From: Brevibacterium rongguiense
Lineage (GTDB): Bacteria; Actinomycetota; Actinomycetes; Actinomycetales; Brevibacteriaceae
Direction: 5' to 3'
Length of the DNA: 38,086 bases
Assembly (NCBI RefSeq): GCF_009857845.1
Contig: NZ_WWEQ01000027.1
Span: 1-38,086 of the forward strand
Shown: positions 32,600-38,086 of the stretch, one piece after another
How the letters are laid out: each line of letters starts with the position of its first letter
How positions within the stretch are numbered: the first letter of the stretch is position 1
The notes under the pieces: generated by a model
What the model was told of the DNA's origin: nothing
The model's input: only the letters and a program-made list of their open reading frames with translations
Database searches by the model: none
Made by a program: the position numbers and the translations under genes

Positions 32600-32605
32600 A
32601 GTCTA
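32600..32605 (-). promoter_or_regulatory. -10 box for the membrane EEP gene, overlapping the upstream stop codon
   Basis: TAGACT on the minus strand ends 8 nt before the ATG. Its TAG is the stop codon of the winged-helix regulator gene, so regulator and promoter are interlocked. Confidence 0.45.
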
Positions 32606-33544
32606 GGCGCCGTACCTGATCCGCAGCTGACCGGGGACTGGCACTGCGCCCGCAACCGCGCCCGGGCAGCCCCGCCCGCGCCACTCGCGGACGGGGCTCG
32701 GCGGCCTGCGGTCCCGGTGCCCCGCGGGCGGCGCCTCAGCGCAGGGCGGTGGCGCGCCAATCTCGACGTCGGGGTGCTCGTCGAAGCGGTAGCCGGTGCC
32801 CCGGATGGTCCGCACGATCGCGGAGTGCGAGCCCAGCCGCTTGCGCAGGCGGCGGACGTGGACGTCGACCGTGCGCTCATCGGGCCGCTCGTCGCCGTGG
32901 CCCCACAGGGCGGTGATGAGGTCCTCGCGGCGCAGGGTCTCGCCCGGCCGCGAGACGAGCGTGGCGAGCAGGTCGAACTCCTTCGTCGTCACGGCGGCCA
33001 GCCGGCCGTCGACGTGGACCTCGCGGCGGGGGATGTCGATGCGCACGCTGGCCGGCTCCGGTTCCGCGGCGTCCTCGCGGTGGGACGGCGGGTGCACGCG
33101 GCTCGGGATGCGCGAGCGCACCGGGCCGTGGCGCCCGGCCGGGGTGCCGGCCGCGGCGGGGGAGCCCGAGGCGACGGCGCGCACGGCGTCGAGGTCGCGG
33201 TCCGGGCCCTCGGGCGCCAGGGCGATGATCGCCTGCGTCTCGGCCTGCCCGGCGAGCTGCTGTGCGAAGGCCTGCACGGCCTGGGCGACCGCCGTGAGGT
33301 TCGTGCCGTCGGCGGCGGCCTTCTCCTCGTCGAGTCCGATGTAGAGGACGATGCCCCGCGCGGCGCGCGGCGCGGGCTCGACGCCCGTCGGGCCGTAGGT
33401 GCGGGGGGCGGAGTTCGGATCGATCGAGGTCAAGCGCGGTCCCTGTCGTCGGGTGGCGGCGGCGCTGCGCGGGTGCGCGGCGCGGGCCGCGGCCCCGGCG
33501 GGGGGTGCGAACGGGGACTGGGGGTTCAGGCGGGGCTGGGGCAT
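32603..33544 (-). CDS. OmpR-type winged-helix regulator without a receiver domain
   Basis: 313 residues. Residues 166-255 are a winged-helix DNA-binding domain of OmpR/PhoB type (TTKEFDLLATLVSRPGETL, RREDLITALWG, RTVDVHVRRLRKRLG, IVRTIRGTGYRF). Residues 60-125 are a separate small domain (ARGIVLYIGLDEEKAAADG, then LTAVAQAVQAFAQQL and AIIALAPEG), not a receiver: it lacks the Asp-Asp, phospho-acceptor Asp and Lys pattern. Disordered Pro/Ala-rich segments surround both. Similar regulators occur in actinobacteria and their signal is unknown, so phosphorylation by a histidine kinase is unlikely. The ATG at 33544 has AAGGA 8 nt upstream. An 11-bp inverted repeat spans its likely -10 box, suggesting autoregulation. 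The Ala/Pro/Arg-rich tail after residue 255 may be disordered. Confidence 0.85.
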   Translation of the reverse strand: MPQPRLNPQSPFAPPAGAAARAAHPRSAAATRRQGPRLTSIDPNSAPRTYGPTGVEPAPRAARGIVLYIGLDEEKAAADGTNLTAVAQAVQAFAQQLAGQAETQAIIALAPEGPDRDLDAVRAVASGSPAAAGTPAGRHGPVRSRIPSRVHPPSHREDAAEPEPASVRIDIPRREVHVDGRLAAVTTKEFDLLATLVSRPGETLRREDLITALWGHGDERPDERTVDVHVRRLRKRLGSHSAIVRTIRGTGYRFDEHPDVEIGAPPPCAEAPPAGHRDRRPPSPVREWRGRGCPGAVAGAVPVPGQLRIRYGA

Positions 33545-33588
33545 GTCGCTGGTCCTTCGAATGGGCGGGGCCGCTGGCGTTCGGGGCT

Positions 33589-33630
33589 CGTCCGCGACCG
33601 GGCGGCGAAGGCTAGGAGAGGTCGCGGACG
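33589..33630 (-). promoter_or_regulatory. Inverted repeat around the -10 box of the winged-helix regulator gene
   Basis: CGTCCGCGACC (33589-33599) and its exact complement (33620-33630) flank 20 bp that contain a minus-strand -10 box, TAGCCT (33614-33609). The TSS would be about 55 nt before the start codon. A perfect 11-bp repeat bracketing the -10 suggests an operator, most simply for the regulator itself. Confidence 0.5.
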
Positions 33631-33706
33631 CGGCGCATGGGCTGCGCGGGCTGCCGGGCGCACATTCGCGCCTCCAGGCGGCGACAGGGGATGGACATGA
33701 CCGTCA

Positions 33707-33763
33707 TTATTCTTCATCCGCGGCCCGCGGGCCAAGCGATTGCGGCCGTTCGCGACCGAATAA
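33707..33763. other. A+T-rich patch with nested inverted repeats between upp and the regulator gene
   Basis: TTATTC (33707-33712) and GAATAA (33758-33763) form a distant inverted pair around a perfect 12-bp palindrome, GGCCCGCGGGCC (33722-33733). The nearby stretch AAGTGTGACG to 33786 is also unlike its surroundings. No gene is visible between 33545 and 33834. Its function is unknown. Confidence 0.35.
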
Positions 33764-33785
33764 GGCGCAGTATGACGAAGTGTGA

Positions 33786-33815
33786 CGCAGGCGGGGGCGC
33801 CGCGGAGCGCCTGCG
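33786..33815 (-). terminator. Terminator-like hairpin after upp
   Basis: CGCAGGCG (33786-33793) and CGCCTGCG (33808-33815) form a perfect 8-bp stem with a 14-nt loop, 19 nt after the upp stop codon on the minus strand. Only scattered T residues follow. Confidence 0.5.
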
Positions 33816-33834
33816 CGGTGGGCGCCCGGCAGGC

Positions 33835-34470
33835 TCAGACGATGCCGTAGAGGCGGTCGCCCGCATCGCCCAGGCCGGGGACGATGTAGCCGTTCTCGTT
33901 GAGCCGCTCGTCGAGCGCGGCGGTGTGGACCGTCACCTCGGCGCGCCCGTCGAACTGGGCGCGCAGGTGCTCGACGCCCTCCGGCGCGCTCACCAGGCAG
34001 ACCGCGGTGACCTCCGAGGCGCCGCGGGCCAGGAGGAACTCGATGGCCATGGCGAGCGTGCCGCCCGTGGCGAGCATCGGGTCGATGACGAAGACCTGGC
34101 GGCCGGTCAGGTCTGCGGGCAGGCGCTCGGCATACGCGTGCGCCTCGAGCGTCTCCTCGTCGCGGATCATGCCCAGGAACCCCACCTCCGCGGTGGGCAG
34201 GATCTTCATCATGCCCTCGAGCATCCCCAGCCCGGCGCGCAGGATCGGCACGACGACGGGCCGCGGCGCGCTCATCGCCACCCCGGTTATGGGCCCCACC
34301 GGGGTGGTGATCCGGGTGTCCTTCACCCGCACGCACCGGGTCGCCTCGTAGGCCAGGAGCATGACGAGCTCGTCGGTGAGCTGGCGGAACCGCGCGGAGT
34401 CGGTGCGCTCGTCGCGCAGCACGGTGAGCTTGTGGGCGATGAGCGGGTGGTCTGCGACGCGGAGTTCCAT
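33835..34470 (-). CDS. upp: Uracil phosphoribosyltransferase
   Basis: 211 residues, catalysing uracil + PRPP to UMP in pyrimidine salvage. The PRPP loop [10 protein letters not shown] is at 129-138, the flexible RAGLGM motif at 78-83, and the uracil-binding [16 protein letters not shown] near the C-terminus. Length is normal. The ATG at 34470 is preceded not by a Shine-Dalgarno but by TAGATT 7 nt upstream, so a leaderless transcript is expected. It is divergent from the TadA-associated gene, and the two start codons are only 73 bp apart; this arrangement, upp beside the tadA pair, is widespread in actinobacteria. Confidence 0.96.
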   Translation of the reverse strand: MELRVADHPLIAHKLTVLRDERTDSARFRQLTDELVMLLAYEATRCVRVKDTRITTPVGPITGVAMSAPRPVVVPILRAGLGMLEGMMKILPTAEVGFLGMIRDEETLEAHAYAERLPADLTGRQVFVIDPMLATGGTLAMAIEFLLARGASEVTAVCLVSAPEGVEHLRAQFDGRAEVTVHTAALDERLNENGYIVPGLGDAGDRLYGIV

Positions 34471-34477
34471 ACCCGGA

Positions 34478-34483
34478 AATCTA
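34478..34483 (-). promoter_or_regulatory. -10 box of a probable leaderless upp promoter
   Basis: TAGATT on the minus strand ends 7 nt before the upp ATG. No clear -35 box is seen. Confidence 0.45.
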
Positions 34484-34531
34484 CCCGATGGCCCGCCCCG
34501 CCCCGGCTGGTGCCCGCGCGCGTGCGCGGGT

Positions 34532-34537
34532 GACAAT
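34532..34537 (+). promoter_or_regulatory. -10 box of a probable leaderless promoter for the tadA operon
   Basis: GACAAT ends 6 nt before the ATG at 34544, which lacks a Shine-Dalgarno. It departs from TAnnnT at its first base, so this is the weakest member of the set. Confidence 0.35.
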
Positions 34538-34543
34538 GGGGCC

Positions 34544-35101
34544 ATGTCGTACTTCACCGCTGCCCTTGTCCACACCGACGACGGCTACCGGCCACTCGAC
34601 CTCGAGATCGACGATGCGGAGACGATGGCGGACCTCGTCGAGCTCATCGACGCCGCCGGCGACGCCGAGCTGGGCGCGCTGGCCGTCATCGAGCACGAGG
34701 ACGAGTGGTTCGCACTCGTGCGCGTGCTTCCCGAGGGGGAGGTGAAGGTCTTCCTCTCCGACATCGGGGCGGTTGCCGACTCGCCCTATGCCGAGCTCTT
34801 CGCCGACTACCTCGACTCGCAGCCCGACGCGTACGAGGGCGATCCCATGGAGGGCGAGGAGGACTACTCGAACGGTGACGAGGACGATGACGAGGAGGAC
34901 GAGGCGGAGGAGGGCGCGACGATGCTCGAGCTCGACGACGACTCCGACTGGGGCGGTGACCCCGATATCTTCGCCGCCGAAGGGATCGCCGCCGACGAGC
35001 TCATCGAGCAGGTGCGCGAGCACGGCTCGGACCCCGCCCGCGTGGTCGCCCACGTGGGGGAGAAGGCCGGTTTCGCCGAGCAGCTCGAGGCCGCCCGCTG
35101 A
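34544..35101 (+). CDS. tRNA adenosine deaminase-associated protein
   Basis: 185 residues, very acidic. The conserved N-terminal domain ([20 protein letters not shown], then [31 protein letters not shown] and [11 protein letters not shown]) is the actinobacterial family named for its position beside tadA. An Asp/Glu run (residues 103-125, including [13 protein letters not shown]) separates it from a C-terminal helical part ([24 protein letters not shown]). The biochemical role is unknown; a helper of TadA, perhaps with its tRNA substrate, is only inferred. The gene is 40 bp upstream of tadA in the same operon. Confidence 0.88.
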   Translation: MSYFTAALVHTDDGYRPLDLEIDDAETMADLVELIDAAGDAELGALAVIEHEDEWFALVRVLPEGEVKVFLSDIGAVADSPYAELFADYLDSQPDAYEGDPMEGEEDYSNGDEDDDEEDEAEEGATMLELDDDSDWGGDPDIFAAEGIAADELIEQVREHGSDPARVVAHVGEKAGFAEQLEAAR

Positions 35102-35141
35102 GCGCCCCCGCCAGCGCCGGCGCCGCATTGCTGGAACACAG

Positions 35142-35621
35142 ATGAACCGGCCCGAGGCGCCCGCGGGCCGGGCGTGGGCGCCCGCCATGGACGCGGCGCT
35201 CGAGGAGGCGCGGGCGTGCGCGGTCAGTGCCGACGTGCCCGTGGGCGCCGTCGTCGTGGACTCCGCCACGGGCCGGGTGCTCGGCCGCGGCCGCAATCGG
35301 CGCGAGGCCGATGGCGACCCCACCGCCCATGCGGAGGTGCTCGCCCTGCGCGCGGCGGCCGCCGGGCTGGGGCGCTGGCGCCTGGACGGCACCACCCTCG
35401 TCATCACGCTCGAGCCGTGTGCGATGTGCGCCGGGGCCGCGGCGGCCGCGCGGGTCGACCGGGTGGTCTTCGGCGCGTTCGACGACAAGGCGGGCGCCGC
35501 CGGCTCGATGTGGGACCTGCTGCGCGACCGTGCCGCCCTCCACCGGCCCGAGGTGCTCGCCGGCGTCCGCGCGGAGGCGGCCACCGCGCTGCTCGCGGAG
35601 TTCTTCGCGCAGCGCCGCTAG
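35142..35621 (+). CDS. tadA: tRNA-specific adenosine deaminase
   Basis: 159 residues of the cytidine deaminase-like fold. It deaminates A34 of tRNA-Arg(ACG) to inosine. The zinc and catalytic residues are all present: His63 and Glu65 (TAHAEVLAL), Cys93 and Cys96 (LEPCAMCAG); DVPVGAVVVD and RVVFGAFDDKAGAAGS are typical. The ATG at 35142 has only a weak GGAA upstream; a later ATG at residue 16 would also leave the domain intact. It follows the TadA-associated gene. Its substrate tRNA-Arg(ACG) is encoded at 6.2 kb. Confidence 0.95.
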   Translation: MNRPEAPAGRAWAPAMDAALEEARACAVSADVPVGAVVVDSATGRVLGRGRNRREADGDPTAHAEVLALRAAAAGLGRWRLDGTTLVITLEPCAMCAGAAAAARVDRVVFGAFDDKAGAAGSMWDLLRDRAALHRPEVLAGVRAEAATALLAEFFAQRR

Positions 35622-35741
35622 CCGGAGGCAGTCCGATAGCGCCGCGCACGTGCAGACAGCACGCGCATCGCGCCCCCGCGTCGCTCACCCGGCGGCCCCC
35701 TCATGAGCCGGAGTCCACCGCGAGTGGGCACCCCGGGGGAT

Positions 35742-35770
35742 TTGGCGGCCGCCCGGGGGATCTGTAGACT
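35742..35770 (+). promoter_or_regulatory. Promoter of tRNA-Ser(CGA), close to the mature 5' end
   Basis: TTGGCG (35742-35747) and TAGACT (35765-35770) are 17 bp apart. The mature tRNA begins only 8 nt after the last base of the -10 box, where transcription itself normally starts, so the tRNA may have little or no 5' leader. CCCGGGGGA is repeated on both sides of the -35 box (35732-35740 and 35752-35760). Confidence 0.65.
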
Positions 35771-35777
35771 CTTCCGC

Positions 35778-35865
35778 GGTAGCGTGTCCGAGCGGCCGAA
35801 GGTGCAACACTCGAAATGTTGTGTACGGTAACCCCGTACCGAGGGTTCAAATCCCTCCGCTACCG
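35778..35865 (+). tRNA. tRNA-Ser, anticodon CGA
   Basis: The acceptor arms GGTAGCG (35778-35784) and CGCTACC (35858-35864) pair, with discriminator G at 35865. The anticodon stem CAACA/TGTTG encloses the loop CTCGAAA, giving anticodon CGA for UCG codons. A long variable arm (GTACGG/CCGTAC) is present. CCA is not encoded. Confidence 0.96.
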
Positions 35866-35869
35866 CCGA

Positions 35870-35910
35870 AATCCCGGGGCATCGGAATCGATGCCCCGGG
35901 ATTCTTCTTC
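35870..35910 (+). terminator. Terminator of tRNA-Ser(CGA)
   Basis: A perfect 15-bp stem (AATCCCGGGGCATCG and its complement, loop GAAT) is followed by CTTCTTC, beginning 5 nt after the tRNA. Confidence 0.85.
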
Positions 35911-35967
35911 TCCGCCCGCCGCGAGTTCTCCGCCAGCCGCGAGCGGGTGGCGCTCAGCGCCGGGTGC

Positions 35968-36711
35968 TCACTCCTCGGCGAGCATGCCGTAGACCCGGCG
36001 GCGGGCCTCGTCGATGATTTCCGTGGCCGCCTTGATCTGCTCCTGATCGCCGCCGCGGACCACCTGGGCCACCGCCTGCGCGAGCTTGGCGCTGGCCTTG
36101 GGCAGCTCGCCGCCGAATCCGCGCCCGCCGCCGGCGGTCTCCCAGGGGGCGTCCTCGCCGGAGCGCGCCTCGGCCTCGGTGCGGCCCTCCTCGGTGAGCG
36201 AGTAGACCTTCTTGCCGCCGGTCTCGTCGGCGACGATGAGGCCCTCGTCGGCGAGCATCTGCAGGGTCGGGTAGACCGAGCCGGCGCTGGGCTTCCAGGC
36301 GCCCCCGCTGCGCTCCTCGAGCTCGCGGATGACCTGGTAGCCGTGCATGGGCTCCTCGCGCAGCAGCGCGAGGACGGCCTGGCGGACATCGCCGCGGCCC
36401 ATCCGGCGCCCGCGCCCTCGGCCGCCCTGCATGCCGGTCATGCGGCGGAACATGGCCGCCATCGCGTTGGGGTCGAAACCGCCGCCGAACCCGCCGAATC
36501 CGGGTCCGCCCATGCCGCCGGGGCCTCCGTGGCCGTGCCGGCCGCCGGGCCCGCGCCGGCGGTCCTCGCGGTCGAATCGCTCGTCGCCGTGGGTGCGGGG
36601 CCCGTGGTCGGCGGGGCGGCCGTGGCGCCCGTGGAAGCGGTCGTCGCCGCTGCCGAAGCCGTCCCTGCCGTCGAAGCCATCGGCGCTGTCGTCGTTGAAG
36701 TCGGGAAACAT
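35968..36711 (-). CDS. PadR-family transcriptional regulator with a His/Gly/Asp/Arg-rich N-terminal region
   Basis: 247 residues. Residues 107-185 are a PadR winged-helix domain (GDVRQAVLALLREEPMHGYQ, KPSAGSVYPTLQMLADEGLI, GKKVYSLTEEG), followed by a C-terminal helical dimerisation part. The first 100 residues are disordered and rich in Gly, Asp, His and Arg, with His in clusters (RFHGRHGRPADHG, GRHGHGGPGG), which might bind metal; such N-terminal regions are common in actinobacterial PadR proteins. PadR regulators usually repress themselves and neighbouring transport genes. The ATG at 36711 has GAGGA 8 nt upstream. A consensus promoter with a perfect palindrome in its spacer lies about 170 bp upstream, giving an unusually long leader. 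The only neighbour it could control directly is the divergent transporter gene. Confidence 0.92.
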   Translation of the reverse strand: MFPDFNDDSADGFDGRDGFGSGDDRFHGRHGRPADHGPRTHGDERFDREDRRRGPGGRHGHGGPGGMGGPGFGGFGGGFDPNAMAAMFRRMTGMQGGRGRGRRMGRGDVRQAVLALLREEPMHGYQVIRELEERSGGAWKPSAGSVYPTLQMLADEGLIVADETGGKKVYSLTEEGRTEAEARSGEDAPWETAGGGRGFGGELPKASAKLAQAVAQVVRGGDQEQIKAATEIIDEARRRVYGMLAEE

Positions 36712-36884
36712 CGTGTGTCCTCTTCCTGTCTGGGTGTGTCTGCGTGTGCGTCCGCGCCAGTGGCGGCGGATCTGCTCGCGGTGTCGGACCGCTCGCCTCG
36801 GCTGCCGGGTGCTGGGTTCGGCCGGCTGTGCCTCTCGGCGCCGGGTGAAGCGAAGCCCGCAAAGACTCTCGGCAACTGCCCGAA

Positions 36885-36914
36885 ACTATATTGCGATATA
36901 TCGCTGACTGTCAA
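36885..36914 (-). promoter_or_regulatory. Consensus promoter of the padR gene with a palindromic operator in the spacer
   Basis: On the minus strand, TTGACA (36914-36909) and TATAGT (36890-36885) are 18 bp apart, the closest match to a classical promoter in the window. The spacer holds the perfect 12-bp palindrome GCGATATATCGC (36893-36904), overlapped by the imperfect palindrome TATATTG/CGATATA (36887-36900). A protein bound here would block both boxes, so autorepression by PadR is likely. The leader to 36711 is about 165 nt and contains no recognisable structure. Confidence 0.8.
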
Positions 36915-37047
36915 GAGCGAGGAATTCGCCCCGCGGATTCAGGCCCACTGCCGCCTGCGCCGGGGAGGCCATTGCCCGGCCCTGCGCGGCTCGCCGCCCG
37001 CACCCCGGCGCCACACCGGGTGAGGAACGGGAACCGGCCGTGGGCGG

Positions 37048-37068
37048 CCCGGTCGTAGGATGACCGGG
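37048..37068 (+). promoter_or_regulatory. Inverted repeat around the -10 box of the FNT transporter gene
   Basis: CCCGGTC and GACCGGG form a perfect 7-7-7 inverted repeat around GTAGGAT, which contains a -10 box TAGGAT (37056-37061). A GTG in frame with the transporter lies 6 nt downstream of the box, at 37068. This could be an operator or a promoter with a built-in leaderless start. Confidence 0.5.
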
Positions 37069-37136
37069 TGCCGCGGCCCACCGGCCGCACGCGCCTCGGG
37101 AAGGGCGCCGACGGCGCACGACGACAGGAGCGAACC

Positions 37137-38086
37137 GTGAGCGAACTGCCCAGCCAACTCAACATCCCGGCGCCCGCCGCCCTCGCGGCCGCGCAGGAGA
37201 AGGCGATGCTCGACAAGGCGCTCAAGCCCTGGGGCCAGATGTTCCTCCTCGCCCTGTCCGGCGGCGCCTTCATCGCGCTGGGCTTCGTCTTCTTCGTCTC
37301 CTCCCAGCAGGGGCTCGGTGCGGACTTCCCGCTCGGCGTCGCCAAGGTGCTCGGCGGGCTCGTGTTCTCCGTGGGCCTCATGCTCGTCGTCGTCAGCGGC
37401 TCCGACCTGTTCACCGGCACAACGATGACGCTCATGCCGCTGCTGTCGAAGTCCCTGGGCACCGGCCGCTGGCTGGGCCACTGGGGCGTCTCGCTGGCGG
37501 GCAACCTCGTGGGCTCCGTGGGCGTGGCCCTGCTCATCCTGTGGTCCGGCACCCCGGAGTCGAACAAGGGCGCATGGGGCCTCGTCGTCATGAATACGAG
37601 CCTGACCAAGGTGACCCACACGTGGGGCCAGGCGTTCTTCCTGGGCGTGTTCGCGAACTTCGCGGTCTGCCTGGCCGTATGGCTGGCCACCTCCGGACGG
37701 TCGACCGCGGACAAGATCCTCGCCTGCCTGGGCCCGGTGGCGCTGTTCGTCGCCAGCGGCTTCGAGCACTCCGTGGCCAACATGTTCATGCTCCCCATGG
37801 GTCTGCTCATCAAGGACTTCGGCGGCGACGCGTTCTGGTCCTCCGAGGCGGTCGTCAAGGCCGGCAAGCACGTGGGCGACTACGACGCGCTGACCCTGGG
37901 CTCAGTGGTGGGCGACAATCTCATCCCCGTGATCCTCGGCAACATCGTCGGCGGCGGCATCCTCGTGGGCGGCTACTTCTGGGCCTGCTACATCGCCCCG
38001 GCGCGCAGAGCCGCGGCGGCGCAGTCGAGCGGGAGCGACGGGCCGGCGGCCGCGGGCGCCGGCGCCGCGCACCCGGGGGTCGGGCC
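37137..38086 (+). CDS. Formate/nitrite transporter (FNT) family protein, cut by the window's right edge
   Basis: 316 codons are visible with no stop before the window ends. The protein has six membrane helices in the aquaporin-like FNT fold. Family motifs include SGSDLFTG, the central conserved His in SGFEHSVANMFM, and GDNLIPVILGNIVGGG. Relatives move formate (FocA), nitrite (NirC) or hydrosulfide across the membrane as pentamers; the substrate here cannot be assigned. The C-terminal region after the last helix is Ala/Gly-rich. AGGAG lies 6 nt before the GTG at 37137, which is taken as the start. A second in-frame GTG at 37068, 6 nt after a TAGGAT box, would add 23 basic residues by leaderless translation. 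The divergent neighbour is the PadR regulator. Confidence 0.93.
   Translation, partial: MSELPSQLNIPAPAALAAAQEKAMLDKALKPWGQMFLLALSGGAFIALGFVFFVSSQQGLGADFPLGVAKVLGGLVFSVGLMLVVVSGSDLFTGTTMTLMPLLSKSLGTGRWLGHWGVSLAGNLVGSVGVALLILWSGTPESNKGAWGLVVMNTSLTKVTHTWGQAFFLGVFANFAVCLAVWLATSGRSTADKILACLGPVALFVASGFEHSVANMFMLPMGLLIKDFGGDAFWSSEAVVKAGKHVGDYDALTLGSVVGDNLIPVILGNIVGGGILVGGYFWACYIAPARRAAAAQSSGSDGPAAAGAGAAHPGVG

Noticed and set aside
36438-36914. Minus-strand frame beginning upstream of padR
   Set aside because: It overlaps padR in another frame, starts inside the padR promoter and shows no recognisable domain.
1-38086. CRISPR arrays, insertion sequences, prophage genes, attachment sites
   Set aside because: No regularly spaced identical repeats with unique spacers, no transposase or integrase, and no tRNA-flanking direct repeats were seen.

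Overview
The window looks like a stretch of chromosome from a very high-G+C actinomycete, most likely of the Micrococcales (Brevibacterium-, Brachybacterium- or Dermacoccus-like). This is inferred from gene content: GTP-dependent PEP carboxykinase, malate:quinone oxidoreductase, a one-polypeptide PutA, a MarP-type membrane protease, the upp / TadA-associated protein / tadA cluster, and LPxTG proteins ending in RRRR. Extreme G+C leaves long open frames on the wrong strand across most real genes. I see no phage, insertion sequence, CRISPR array or other clear mobile element. It reads as a core/housekeeping region with unusual fusions, linkers and promoters.

Layout. 1-3.9 kb: the N-terminus of an unknown minus-strand gene, tRNA-Ser(GCT), an SMP-30/gluconolactonase-like gene, a direct-repeat array, and an alpha/beta-hydrolase fused to a GNAT acetyltransferase. 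4.0-6.4 kb: pckG with a CRP/GlxR-like site upstream, then tRNA-Arg(ACG). 6.4-11 kb (minus): a lipoprotein, a TfoX-N domain protein coupled to recQ, and an MHS-family symporter. 11.3-18.4 kb (minus): an LPxTG-anchored ExeM-type nuclease, a small cupin and the bifunctional proline catabolic enzyme PutA. 18.6-20.7 kb (minus): a DHA2 drug exporter coupled to an unknown membrane protein. 20.7-24.1 kb (plus): nicotinamidase coupled to acetoacetyl-CoA synthetase, then an SRPBCC protein. 24.3-26.4 kb (minus): an LPxTG surface protein. 26.6-31.5 kb (plus): a possible leader peptide, mqo, then a coupled pair of PrsW-like intramembrane protease and MarP-like serine protease. 31.7-34.5 kb (minus): a membrane endonuclease/exonuclease/phosphatase-family protein, a winged-helix regulator without a receiver domain, and upp. 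34.5-35.6 kb (plus): the TadA-associated protein and tadA. 35.8-38.1 kb: tRNA-Ser(CGA), a PadR regulator (minus) and a formate/nitrite transporter cut by the window end.

Themes. Carbon metabolism is prominent: Mqo makes oxaloacetate, PckG turns it into PEP, PutA feeds glutamate into the TCA cycle, and acetoacetyl-CoA synthetase feeds acetyl-CoA. The symporter could supply PutA with proline. TadA and its tRNA-Arg(ACG) substrate are both present.

The most striking recurrent signal is a TAnnnT -10 box ending 6-8 nt before the start codon of genes that mostly lack a convincing Shine-Dalgarno. This predicts many leaderless mRNAs, including a 12-codon leaderless ORF whose stop sits in the mqo ribosome-binding region. 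The tRNA-Ser(CGA) promoter is placed so that transcription would begin at the mature tRNA 5' end. I did not find a wholly new multi-gene system. The best candidates for new biology are the PrsW/MarP protease pair with a Tyr/Gln/Pro/Gly-rich domain, the esterase-acetyltransferase fusion with its upstream repeat array, and the mqo leader ORF.
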